The translations under genes and the position numbers were made by a program. Shown one piece after another: positions 23,813 through 34,740 of a stretch of DNA of 64,000 bases. The DNA is taken from assembly GCF_000499845.2 (NCBI RefSeq), contig NC_023754.2, positions 23,160,611-23,224,610 on the forward strand, given 5' to 3'. The notes under the pieces were generated by a model, which ran no database searches, was not told the DNA's origin, and worked only from the letters and a program-made list of their open reading frames with translations. The DNA is from Phaseolus vulgaris (lineage: Eukaryota; Streptophyta; Magnoliopsida; Fabales; Fabaceae). Position 1 is the first letter of the stretch, and the number at the start of each line of letters is the position of its first letter.

Positions 23813-24191
23813 CCAATAAAAAAATAAAATTGTACTTATATTTGTTATTAATACAAACACAAAACAAATGCAACGCATTCAGTAACATGCTATCTAGCAT
23901 GCATAAATTGGACAATTAAGCAACATAAGAAATGAAAATTATACTATATATAAAGAGAAATAATAATAACATATATATATATATATGTATGTGTGTGTAT
24001 TTATGATAAGAAAAACATTACAGGTCACCTAAAAGTTACTACACATTTAATTTTGCTTTAACAACTTTGGTTGGGTTCTTTTCTTGGTTCCTAGACAGCC
24101 ACGCTTAACACTATGCAAGCAAGATAAGAACTTTACGCATTCTTTTGATGTTACTATGATATTGCATTTGCCGCCAACCCAATACTCTTTG
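23549..24191. other. Intergenic region with (TA)n tracts, upstream of the SDR gene
   Basis: It holds (TA)n tracts at about 23779-23809 and 23968-23988 and no gene. The last 150 bp before 24192 should contain the SDR promoter and leader, but I see no clear TATA box. Confidence 0.6.
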
Positions 24192-27100
24192 ATGGCATCA
24201 CATTCGCCGCGACTTCTATCACTCACCCGAAGGGCCTTTTCTTCTTCCTCCTCTCTAGGAGGGATTTCTATGGTTCAAGGAGCTTCCAGAGGAATTGGCC
24301 TTGAATTTGTGAGTTTTTTTCCTTTCTTTTCTTACTTCCACATAATCCATTGCTTTCATACAATCTGGGCATGGCCACATTGTCAAAATTTCATCTTAGT
24401 GTCTGAATCATAGTATCAGAAAGAGGTGAAGTTGCTTTTCGCCTTCACCCTTTTTACTTCTCTAAGTATTAAACCATTAATTACTGTAACTGTACAGGAG
24501 TAGAGTAATATGTAATGGGGGTTAGAGTGATTTACTCTTTTTTTATTATGTTAGGTTTACCTTTTTTAATTTTGACTGGTAGTGGTGCTGTTGTATTACA
24601 ATAGTTACAGTCAATTTATAGTATATCTCAAAAGCAGACCAAGACTATTTTAGTTATCAATTTTTCTTAAGGGCCAAATATCAATGAATTAATTACAAAT
24701 TATTGATTTTTTCAAGAATGATAACTAGCCTTTCCATAATCTTCAACTGTGCTGTGCAATTTGTACAATGTATTTGTTTATTAATAAGGCTACGCAATTT
24801 GTTCTTTTGACAAACATATAATACATGAACTTAATTTTTCATTTGAAACACTTAAAACAATCTGATGGCTTATCCTTTAATTCGCCTCCATTGGCTCCAC
24901 ATGTCAATGGAGGTATCAAGAATCTTGGTTGTGATATTTATCAAATAATTTTTCTGAAACAGTTTTAACACTGCTTTCAGTTTCTTCCATCTGCAGGTAA
25001 AACAACTTTTAGAGAACGATGATAAAGAGCATGTGATTGCTACTTGCCGTAATCCTAGTGCATCAACTGGGCTTATCCATCTGAAAGATAAATTTGCGGA
25101 TCGACTTAGAATTTTGCCATTGGATTTGACTGTTGAAAGTTCAATTGAGGTTATGCTTCCTTTCCCTAATTGTTTTCCTTTTCATTTTCCCCGACAGAAG
25201 CATACCTTTAGATCTTAGACACCAAGAGAAAACTTCAAGTACTTTTTGTTCTTTCTTTCTTCCTAGTCTCCCGCACTTCTAAGGGTACCTAGTTACAGGG
25301 TTAGATAGTAGGTTCTATGAAGGTTAATATAGATATCATAAAAACATTATTTAAACCTAAATGGTATTGCACATGTCCACCCTTATCCTGTTGTCAGCTG
25401 CAATATAGGAGCTAGTGTCAAGGGAAAATTAGCAAATCTGATGGCCCTTTCTTTCAAGACCGATGTTATGCAATTCAACTGTTTATCACCAGTTATTGTT
25501 GTTAAGGATGGTATGTTAGGGAGGCATGCCACAATTTGTAGTTTAAGGGGAATAGGTAGATGAGGGTGGGTGTGTACAATTTTCCTTTAAGCTTACTTAC
25601 ATCCAAAAACATTATTATGAAATTCACGTTCCTGACAGTTCACTGTTGGATTAAAATAATTCCAAACTTGTTAGTCTCTTAAGATTTGTATATTTCATAA
25701 TATTTCAGGCATCTGCATTGTCAATAAAAGAGACATATGGCCGTCTAAACCTTCTCATTAATGCGTCTGGCATTCTTTCAATACCTGAGATAATACATCC
25801 AGGTAAAAAAGACATGTTTCTTTCTTTGGTAATGCCCTTATAATATCCACTGCCTACAGTAGCATACTGAAAGTTTTAAGATCCTAAAATCTCTGATTGC
25901 TGTATAAGCTTTTATTCATGTATCCCCCAGCCCCACCCGAAAACGCGTACACCACTAAAGGAAAAACAAACTAAAGGTTAAAAGATAGAAAGATAAAAGA
26001 ACAAATTATTAGCAGATTTTTGTAAAACGGGAAGAAAATAATTTGCTCCTATAAAGAAGGAAGTGTGAATGGAGGCTAGTGATGTTAAAAGGTGCGCAAA
26101 ATTAAAGAGCTATTGTCTTGTTTTGAGCTTATGCTTCTTACAAATACTAGACAGCTGATTATATTAGTTATCTCTACAAGTACAGAAACAACATTGAGCA
26201 AAGTGGAGAAATCATCTTTAATGCTTGCGTATGAGGTTAACGCAGTGGGTCCTGTCTTAGTTATCAAGGTACATCAATCTAATTTTCATCACAGAAGCTA
26301 TTTATTTATCTATTTATGAAAGTTTTAGGAGTAAGACAGAAATCTCTCTTGCTCTTATTTATACATCTATTCCTACTTATATGGCACATTAAGCTGGTTA
26401 AAAATATCAAACTGGTGTAAATGATTTCAGTTGGTAAGACAGAAATCTCTCTTGCTCTTACTCCTGTTTATATAGTCCTCCCTACGTTTTGCGATTTTAG
26501 TACTATGCATTTGAACTTCAAAAGATTATCTCTCAATTTGTTGCTTTACACTTTTGTAAAACACTTCTACAATTTTACTATGATGACAGTAGTTGTATCC
26601 GTTGATTAGATCTGTAATCAGCTCAGTGCTTTTACTAATGCATTCTTAGACTTAATCTAAATAAGATGAACTATGTGTGCACAAAAGGCAGCTTCTTCTG
26701 AATACTAGTTATTTCAGCTGTCCTAAAGGTGGCTAATCCTCCCAACTCATCATTTCCATAGAATGCTATCTGCAATACCCCTCCTTCACATTGATCCAAA
26801 GACTGGAAAACTACCGAACAAATCTCCTACTGTTCCTTGCTCTCCTGCATACTTTCATAAAATTTCTATAACTATTCATGATAAAACACCTGAATTTGGG
26901 TAATTCACTCAGTTTTGTAATTCATTCATTCCACTGCCGAGAAAAATTTATTGATTGTCCACAATAATTTTTCTTTAAATTTACCTTATTTATATAATTT
27001 TAAGCAACAATTACAACAATGGCATTTATCTTTGTTTGTATATGTTCATAAGTGTTTCTTTATCTTTGATTAATATATGAGTATGTTTTCAATAATTTGA

Positions 27101-27971
27101 GTCAATATTTTTATCCAATTCTGTCAATTTTAAAACCAGCACATGTGGCCTCTTCTAAAAGTGGGAGGTGGCAATGGGACTGGAAGAAGTACTGCAGTTG
27201 TGGCTAGTTTGAGTGCAAGGGTTGCATCTATTGGGGACAATCGTCTTGGGGGTTGGCACTCTTATCGATCTTCAAAGGCTGCTCTTAATCAATGTATGAC
27301 TTCATTTATTATTATTATTATCTCTGTCATGCTCTGATATCAACTTGAGAAAAATACAAAAGAATAAGTAATGAATTTTAGAGAGTTATTTTCCCTGTTT
27401 TAGGTTATCATATGAAAAGGAAGAGATAGAATAGGAAAAGAAATATATAGGAACTAGGTATAACACAAAGAAAAACAACTTTTTAATAAATTCTACTTAG
27501 GGAAACTTATTCTAACACAAAGGACAAGACATTTCTTCAGTTTGAGAGTGTTTGCTTGAAACCGTATTTTCAGTGCCTTATTGGCACCGTTCATTTTATA
27601 GTTGCATGTACATGTAATTTTAATAAATACTTGTTCTGCATTGACGAGAAGTATAAATCAAATGATTTTGAAATTGTACAAACTGTTTGAATGGTAATCT
27701 AATCTTTACAATCTTCTCCCCTTTAATTCTAACAGTATCGAAGACTGTCTCCCTGGAATTCGCAAGAAAGAAGGATCCAATTGCATGCATTTTACTGCAT
27801 CCTGGTACAGTTGACACAGATCTCTCCAAGCCTTTTCAGAGAAATATTTCCCCAGATAAGATCTTCAGCAAAGAGTTCTCAGTCCAAAAGCTGCTAAGCA
27901 TCATTAACAATGTGAAGAGCCATGACAATGGCAAGTTCTTTGCCTGGGATGGTCAAGAAATACCCTGGTAA
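24192..27971 (+). CDS. Short-chain dehydrogenase/reductase, C-factor/CsgA-like
   Basis: Six exons (24192-24308, 24997-25149, 25709-25802, 26186-26268, 27140-27293, 27736-27971) give 278 aa with consistent phases. It is a classical Rossmann-fold NAD(P)(H) oxidoreductase. The cofactor motif QGASRGIG is at residues 29-36 (TGxxxGIG type), LINASG at 106-111 stands in for NNAG, and the catalytic pair is Y191 and K195 in WHSYRSSKAALNQ, with serines near 172-174. HPGTVDTDLSKPF closes the cofactor pocket. The first 25 residues (MASHSPRLLSLTRRAFSSSSS) are rich in Ser and Arg and free of acids, which suggests a plastid or mitochondrial transit peptide. The family resembles Arabidopsis At4g20760 and bacterial C-factor; the substrate is unknown. 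The fourth acceptor (tacag at 26185) is supported mainly by frame and family alignment. Confidence 0.88.
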
Positions 27972-29208
27972 CCGTCATAACATGTAAGAAATATATCAAT
28001 AATAATCACAGCTGCTCTAAAGACAACATAGTATTTCATAAAATTCATTGATTCATGGATGTTTGTGGAATATGAAAGAAAGATAGATACTTTTAAATGC
28101 TTGCCATACTGATGAGGATAGAGATTACATGTTCAGGTACTTAAAAAATATTTTGTATGATATTTGCAATCGCTAAAGTAAATTAAATAAAATTCTTCAC
28201 ATTTTCTCAGTCATTTGGTGGCCTATTATTATGTGTTCTGTCTAAGGTCTTATGTTGCCTTCTTTTTTGTAAAAAAATTGAGATAATATATAATAATAGT
28301 ATGTAGGTATGTTGCATCATATCTTGCTGCTGTATATGCTTATGTGTAGACAACGCTATGTCTATGTATACCAGTTTCATATTAGATGGCAGTGCTCATA
28401 CCTGATTCTGTGCATCACAGTTGAGTATGTGTTTGTGTATAAAGCTTTTGATATATTTAAATGGTTAAATTTGTTATAGAAAATACAACAGAAAAGAGAC
28501 AGAACATTCTTAAAGTGACACAGGGTGGAGTCTTCTAACCTTTTAAATTTGTATGAAGGGGTAGTTTCATGCCACAAGGAAATAGTTTGCAGAAAAAACT
28601 CAAGCTAAAATTTGTCATCATTTTTATAGGTGAAGCTTTCTTGAAAATCTAGGACTTTGAAGAGAATGGTAGGTATAGTGCAGCAGGAGAAGCTTGGTAG
28701 GTGTGCAAGTACATGATTCTCTGCACGATTTAATCCAAAATATTCACAGGGGTTGGTAAAATGAATATGAAAAGGATAAAGTGGAGGCAGTGATCACAAT
28801 TTTTAATCGGAACTGATTCATTCATGCAGTAGTAATGCATATCGACAAGAATAAAAGCAAACAAAAATGATGTTTTTAATATCCACTTTCCAACTCATTT
28901 TAACAATATAATTCACACTGTTTACTAGAATGTACATTAAATTATCTAACATCGTTAAATTGTTATAGGCTAAAGAGTATGTTGCTAAATAAATAATAGA
29001 TATTGTGATGTTTTAACCATTAAGTTATTGAATTAAGTTAATTTTCTTATACTACTATAAAATTATTAAATAAAAATTAATTTTAAAAATAAAAAATAAT
29101 TAGTTATTTTATTGACTAAATTATAAAGAATACAAATTACTTTACATACCAATAACTTGTTAAAAATAATATTTTTTATAGTTTATAAAATAATATCTAA
29201 TTTAATCA

Positions 29209-29239
<31 letters not shown>

Positions 29240-29514
29240 GAATTTTTATTTTCTGCTTTATAATAAATACAAATGCTAAATAACTAATTGTTAATATAAG
29301 TAAATTTTTGCAATTTTAACCAGTTCAACTTACAAAATTACACTGACATAAAAAAAAAGAGTATATTATTAATAATAAACTCATAATGTGACTAAGCTCT
29401 CATAATAGATGTGCTAAGTTACTAAACATAACATTTAAAAATTTGATATAATTATTTGAAGCAAGAGGCGTATTGCTTAGTTGATTGAAAACGTGTCTAA
29501 ATTATTGTAGTCTT

Positions 29515-29518
<4 letters not shown>
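27972..29518. other. SDR 3' region and AT-rich intergenic DNA
   Basis: No gene is supported. About 29050-29205 resembles the interior of the CACTA-like MITE at 10163 (AATAATTAGTTATTTTATTGACTAAATTA and TTTATAAAATAATATCTAATTTA-like segments), but its ends are too decayed to define. Confidence 0.5.

Positions 29519-29560
<42 letters not shown>
29519..29560. repeat. (TA)n microsatellite
   Basis: About 21 perfect AT units; a shorter (TA)n tract lies at about 29208-29232. Confidence 0.95.
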
Positions 29561-29562
<2 letters not shown>

Positions 29563-29579
29563 TTACAACAAGGACCAAG

Positions 29580-30160
29580 AACACTAGAATCAGGTTGACA
29601 AGATTTAACTCTTATACAAATTTTCTAATCTTGGGCTGGACTCTCTCGGTTTCTTCTTGGACTGGATACTCTGGACTTCTCCTCACGTTGGGTGCTCTCG
29701 GCTTCTCGCTCAGCTAGGTGCTCTCGGCTTCTCCTTCACACAGATGGGGGGGGGGGGGGGGGGGGTTGTACCTGCAAGTCGCTCCGATGCCAAAGTCAGA
29801 AAAGATGTAGTGTTCATCAAATAAAAATCACTCTTACCTTTTTCTTACATTGACCTCCTATTTATAGGGTTTCTTTAATGGGCTTTCCACTTTTACCTTT
29901 GGACTTTCTTTCCACACCAATTTATTATTTACGCACCCTCTACTGCAGGTTTCTATCTTAATTGGGCCTTATTATAATAATATTTATATTTTGTTTTATT
30001 CTTTTATGCATAACCTCTAGGTTATGTCTAGTATTTAGCTTTCGGCCTAAACCTCTCGGTTTTAGCCTATCAGCACAACACTTGTGTAACCTCTCTGTTA
30101 TGTTTAGTATTTAGCTTTCGGCTTAACCTCTTGGTTTTAGCCTACCAGTACAATATATAT
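29580..30160. repeat. LTR-like repeat fragment with 20-G run and tandem duplications
   Basis: It is less AT-rich than its surroundings. It contains GTGCTCTCGGCTTCTC twice (near 29690 and 29718), a run of 20 G at 29746-29765, TGCAAGTCGCTCCGATGCC near 29773, and a TATTTATAGGG box near 29869. Two successive units of about 75 bp (about 30008-30082 and 30083-30155) share GTTATGT.TAGTATTTAGCTTTCGGC and GGTTTTAGCCTA. The pattern suggests a gypsy-type LTR on the minus strand, but no terminal repeat or internal domain is visible. Confidence 0.4.
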
Positions 30161-30482
30161 ATTGAAAAATGTGTAAGAAAGAAATACAATATTTATGTGA
30201 AATATGGAAGGATAACTATGTTTGGATTAAAGTTTAGTAAATACTTTAGTAAATTTCAATCCACAATAAAATGAAGAAAAAAACGCGTTTGCTTTTTTAC
30301 TGTTTCAAAGTTTAATTTAAAAATGTTCGTTATGATTTAATTTGAAGTTATAATTTTGTTATGTTACTTCTGATTAATCTATTTAACGCTAAGTCCGTTA
30401 TTAATTCTTTAGAATAACATAAATATTTAATTGTTATGTGTGTTATTTTAATTTCTGAAATAGTTACTTCACATTTCACATC

Positions 30483-30489
30483 TATAAAA
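30483..30489 (+). promoter_or_regulatory. Candidate TATA box of the annexin gene
   Basis: TATAAAA lies 76 bp before the annexin ATG at 30559. It puts transcription start near 30513-30518, so the ATG at 30496 (a 12-codon frame ending at TAG 30531) would fall upstream of the transcript and should not matter. Confidence 0.45.
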
Positions 30490-30558
30490 TAGAAAATGGA
30501 TTCAACATTTTTGAATAAACCTTGGCTCTAGCAAAGATTCTACACAAGACAAGATCAA

Positions 30559-32618
30559 ATGACTACTCTAATTGCTGCAAATGATTCTTCTCCCATTGAA
30601 GACGCTGAAAATATCAAGAATGCATGCAAAGGTTATCTTTTTCCAGTTTTATTAGTATAATGTGATTTTAATTTGACTAGTTTAAATACTTTATTTGTTT
30701 ATAAAATCATCTAAATTTCCTTTATATAAAATCAAGACATAACACCTAAACATGTTTTGTTTCCAATAATGTATGATTCATAGGATTTGGGACAGATGAA
30801 GCAGCCCTTATATCCATACTAGCACACAGAAATGTTACTGAAAGGAAACTTGTGAGGATGGCTTATGAAGAAATTTATCATGAAGATCTTATCCAACAAC
30901 TCAAATCTGAACTTTCAGGAAGTTTTCAGGTCAAAATATTACAGTTCATTGCATTACTTTTCTAATAAGTGCGAGAAGAATTACCTTTTTCTTCAAACCT
31001 TTTGGATGCATGTGTTTAATAATTGACATTGTTATTACTAATATGAAATCAGAGAGGTATGTGCAAATGGACTATGGATCCAGCTGAAAGAGATGCTGCA
31101 TTTATCAAGGAAACACTAAAGAAGGAAACAGTGGATTACAAAGTAATTATTGAGATTGCTTGCACAAGAACTTCAGAAGAGTTTTTGGCTGTGAAGCGTT
31201 CATACCAATTACTATACAAGCATTCCCTTGAAGAAGATGTGGCCTCAAAAACAATTGGTGATATTCGCAGAGTAAGTCAATTTTTACTACAAAGCATTAC
31301 CAGTGTTTTGTTCTCTGCATAACATATTTCAGTTTATGAAGTATTAGAAACTTATAATAAAAATATCCTGAATTTTGAGGCTTCACTCGCATAACATAGA
31401 ACTAATATTTTCTTAATTTAGTTCTTAAATAAGAAGTGATATTAAAATGTGTCACTATTGCTGAGATCAAATTAAGAATGCAACATTAAAAATCCATAAG
31501 ACTAACTGTGAGTTGACCAAATTGATAAATCTTACATGTAGAAGACAGATTTAATAAGTTTTTATACATAAGAACTGAATTGAGAATTCATTATATGTAT
31601 ATGACTCTAAATTTATATATTTTAACCCATTTTTTACCAGCACAAACCAGATGAACTTGCTAAAATATAAAACATGAATGTATGTATAACCTTTCACTCC
31701 TCTATATTTTGCTCTTGGCTGATGATTTTTTATGCAGTTGTTGGTTGCAGTTGTAAGCACCTATAGGTATGAGGGAGAGGAGTTTGATGAGAGTCTGGCC
31801 AATTTAGAAGCAAATATTCTCCATCAGGCAATTGAGAAGAAGGTTTTTTGTGACGATGAAATCATAAGAATTTTAAGCACAAGAAGCAAGAAACAGCTAT
31901 TTGCAACTTTTAGTACCTTCAGAAACACCTATGGCACCACAATTACCAAGGTAATGTAAGTTATATATTCTACTCACCAACAGAATACAAGAGAAGGAAC
32001 GCACAAATCATCATTCATCACATATTTCAAGTCTAAAAGAAAGATATTTTTGAAATTTACACTTTATGGGCTGCACATGAATCCGTAAGATTATGTATGT
32101 CTTTAGATATCATGTGACTTCAATGCTAATGTCATGTTTTGGTTCATCATCAAGTGTTGGTCTTGTGTTTATTCCATTTATGTTTGCTCCCAAACATGTT
32201 CATCATCCAGTGCTTGTAATCCTATTTTCAACTTGGCATTCTTTTGCAAATTGTAGGGATTATCATCTGATTCAAGTGATGAATACATGGTAACACTGCG
32301 TACTACCATTCGTTGCATTAAGAACCCCAAAAGATACTTGGCAAAGGTAACTCTAGTCATCATATTCTCTAGTTTATGACTCACTGTATGTTAAATAACT
32401 TGTATTCACTGAGTTAGGTGATATGCTACGCCTTGAATGATTTGGTAGCTGAAGAACATGCATTGAGCCGTGTTATCATCACTCGAGCAGAGAAGGATTT
32501 AAATGAAATCAGTGACCTTTACTTCAAGAGAAATGGTGTCACACTTCAAAATTCCGTGGCTGAGAAGACATCAGGAAATTACAAGACTTTTCTTCTTGCT
32601 TTGTTAGGGAAAAATTAA
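30559..32618 (+). CDS. Annexin, AnnAt3/AnnAt4-like
   Basis: Six exons (30559-30631, 30784-30929, 31053-31271, 31738-31950, 32257-32346, 32418-32618) give 313 aa, the usual plant annexin length (about 316). Annexins bind acidic membrane lipids in a Ca2+-dependent way and act in secretion, stress and ion transport. Four annexin repeats are visible. Repeat 1 keeps the type II calcium motif GFGTD (residues 25-29) and the block [18 protein letters not shown]. Repeat 2 is [29 protein letters not shown], repeat 3 [30 protein letters not shown], and repeat 4 [32 protein letters not shown]. In repeat 4 the usual GxGTD loop is replaced by NDLVAEE (about residues 254-260), so only repeat 1 looks able to bind calcium canonically. 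The start [17 protein letters not shown] matches the short annexin N-terminus. Confidence 0.92.
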
Positions 32619-33711
32619 GTTTAGTCTATTTATGTTTAGGGTTTGCATGAGATCCATTCAAATGGGATCTGTTCACTATCCCTATGCTTCAGAAAAAAGT
32701 AATTTCCAAAACCAATAAATAAATTCAACTGATCTTGGTTTACATGCACATAACACTGTTGATTCATGTTTATAGTCTTTGTTAAAGAAAAAATACTAAC
32801 AATTTTTTGTTAATTTCTTGTTAAAAATGTATTATTAATATTATTTTTTATATATTAAACTTAGTTTAGTTTGGATCTGTACACTGTATTTTACTATTTT
32901 AAAATGATTGTTTGAGGATATCTAATACCTCTTTCTAACACTTTCTACTTTTGGTAAAAATTTATTTAAAGTTAAAATAAAAAGATAGTAATGAGAGACC
33001 TACACAAATGTCTAACAAGTATGTTTAGAAGTGCTGTAAAATATGATGCATATGAAATAAGGACACAACAATTGAAAGTTTGGTGGAGTTGTCTCATACT
33101 TTTCACACCACATGTTTGACTGGTATAACCTTCACAAACACAGACAAACTCTGACATATGAAATGTTTTAAGATGAATATGCAATTATTTAAATTTGTGT
33201 CAAGTTTATATTAACTAGGTTCCATGTTCTGTATATATATTAGTAGTTCTGTATCAGTGCACAGTAAGAGTATTTTATAAAAAAAATTATAATAATTAAA
33301 AGACTATAATATTAACAAATAAAATAGATTTACACAATGTAACATCATTCTTCTAAGTATATCTACAATAAATGAAGAATAAAATAAAAAATTTATGTCT
33401 CACTCATTGTATATTGTATATGTGAGAGTAATGATCTTTAAATCTCTTCTTTTCTTATACACTCTTTCAATTATTTTTCTTTATCATAATAGCTTCATTT
33501 CAACCACCAATATTTATACTAAGAACAAATATACTTGCAAGCTTAGCAACACCACACCATAATTATCTTGAGCCTATTGTTTCACAAATAACAGGTACAT
33601 AATTACATTTAGAGAGTCACGTTTTTTACATGTTAAAAAAAATTTGAACAAATAAAAGGAATTGAAAATATAATAATGTTTATACCATATATATATATAT
33701 AGGATGTAACA
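32619..33711. other. Annexin 3' UTR and AT-rich intergenic DNA
   Basis: No gene or clear repeat is seen. AATAAA-type poly(A) signals follow the annexin stop near 32717. Confidence 0.6.
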
Positions 33712-34400
33712 TCATATTTTAAAGATTTTTAAATTAGGATTTATGTTTATTTATGATTTTAGATAAAATATTTTAAATTTTTATTTGAGTAGTACATTAA
33801 ATAATTTAAAATTATTATTTATTAATATTTTTAATAATTTAGTAATTTTATTTATTTCAGATATTTTATTTAACTAGGACATTAAATAATTTAAGATTTA
33901 TATTTGTTTAAAATTTTGAATAATTTAGAACTTTTATTTATTGTAAATTTTTATTTAACTATGACATTCAATAATTTAGGATTTGTATTTATTTATAATT
34001 TTAAATAATTTAGGTATTTTATTTATTTTACATTTTTTAATATTAAATAATTTATCTTTTGTATTTATTTAGAGGTTTGAATACTTTAGAAATTTTACTT
34101 ATTATAAAATTTTATTTAAGTATGACATTAAAGAATTTAGGTTTGTATTTATTTAAGATTTTGAATAATTTAAGAATTTTATTTATTTTAAATTTTTATT
34201 TTATATGATATTAAATAATTTAGGGTATGTATTTATTTAAGATTTTGAATAATTTTAAAATTTAATTTATTTCAGAATTTTATTTAAGTAGAACATTATA
34301 TAGTTGAGATTTTGTATTTATTTAAAATTTTAAAATTTTTATTTCTTTCAGATTATTATTTAAGATATTTAGAATCTTTTGAAATTTTATTTATATATGA
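33712..34400. repeat. AT-rich minisatellite, unit about 82-90 bp, about 8 degenerate copies
   Basis: Each unit contains, in order, GTATTTATTTA, TTTTGAATAATTTAG, TTTTATTTATTTTAAATTTTTATTTAA and GACATTAAATAATTTAGG. The last segment recurs near 33795, 33875, 33965, 34045, 34125 and 34205. Units differ by 10-20 percent with small indels. No coding potential. Confidence 0.75.
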
Positions 34401-34477
34401 AATAAAATAAGTTAGAATTTAAGTTTATAATTTCTCATAGTTGTTTACGAATAATTAAGCTTATGAGTAGGTACTAC

Positions 34478-34604
34478 CAAATGGAACATAAAATTATAGA
34501 AACCTTACTCTATTGAAGTAGTTGAATAAAACTAAAAAGACAGCAAATGGAACATAAATTGTAGAATCCTTAGTTTATTCAGTTGAATAAAACTAACAAG
34601 ACAG
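34478..34604. repeat. 66-bp tandem duplication downstream of the first P450 gene
   Basis: Two adjacent units (34478-34543 and 34544-34604) begin CAAATGGAACATAAA and end AAAACTAA.AAGACAG. They lie about 140-260 bp beyond the stop of the minus-strand P450 gene, within or just past its 3' UTR. Confidence 0.75.
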
Positions 34605-34740
34605 AAGGTTTGATACGTGAAATGAAACTGATTGCTATCTAGATCCCTGCTTTTATTTAAAGGGAAGCTTGTAGAAACTAAGAACAGCCACAATCACATG
34701 CTTCTAGTATTCCATGCAAGGATCTTCTAGCAGAACACAA

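Noticed and set aside
30496..30531. Upstream ORF (12 codons) before the annexin start
   Set aside because: It lies only 13 bp after the best TATA box, so it is probably upstream of the transcription start.
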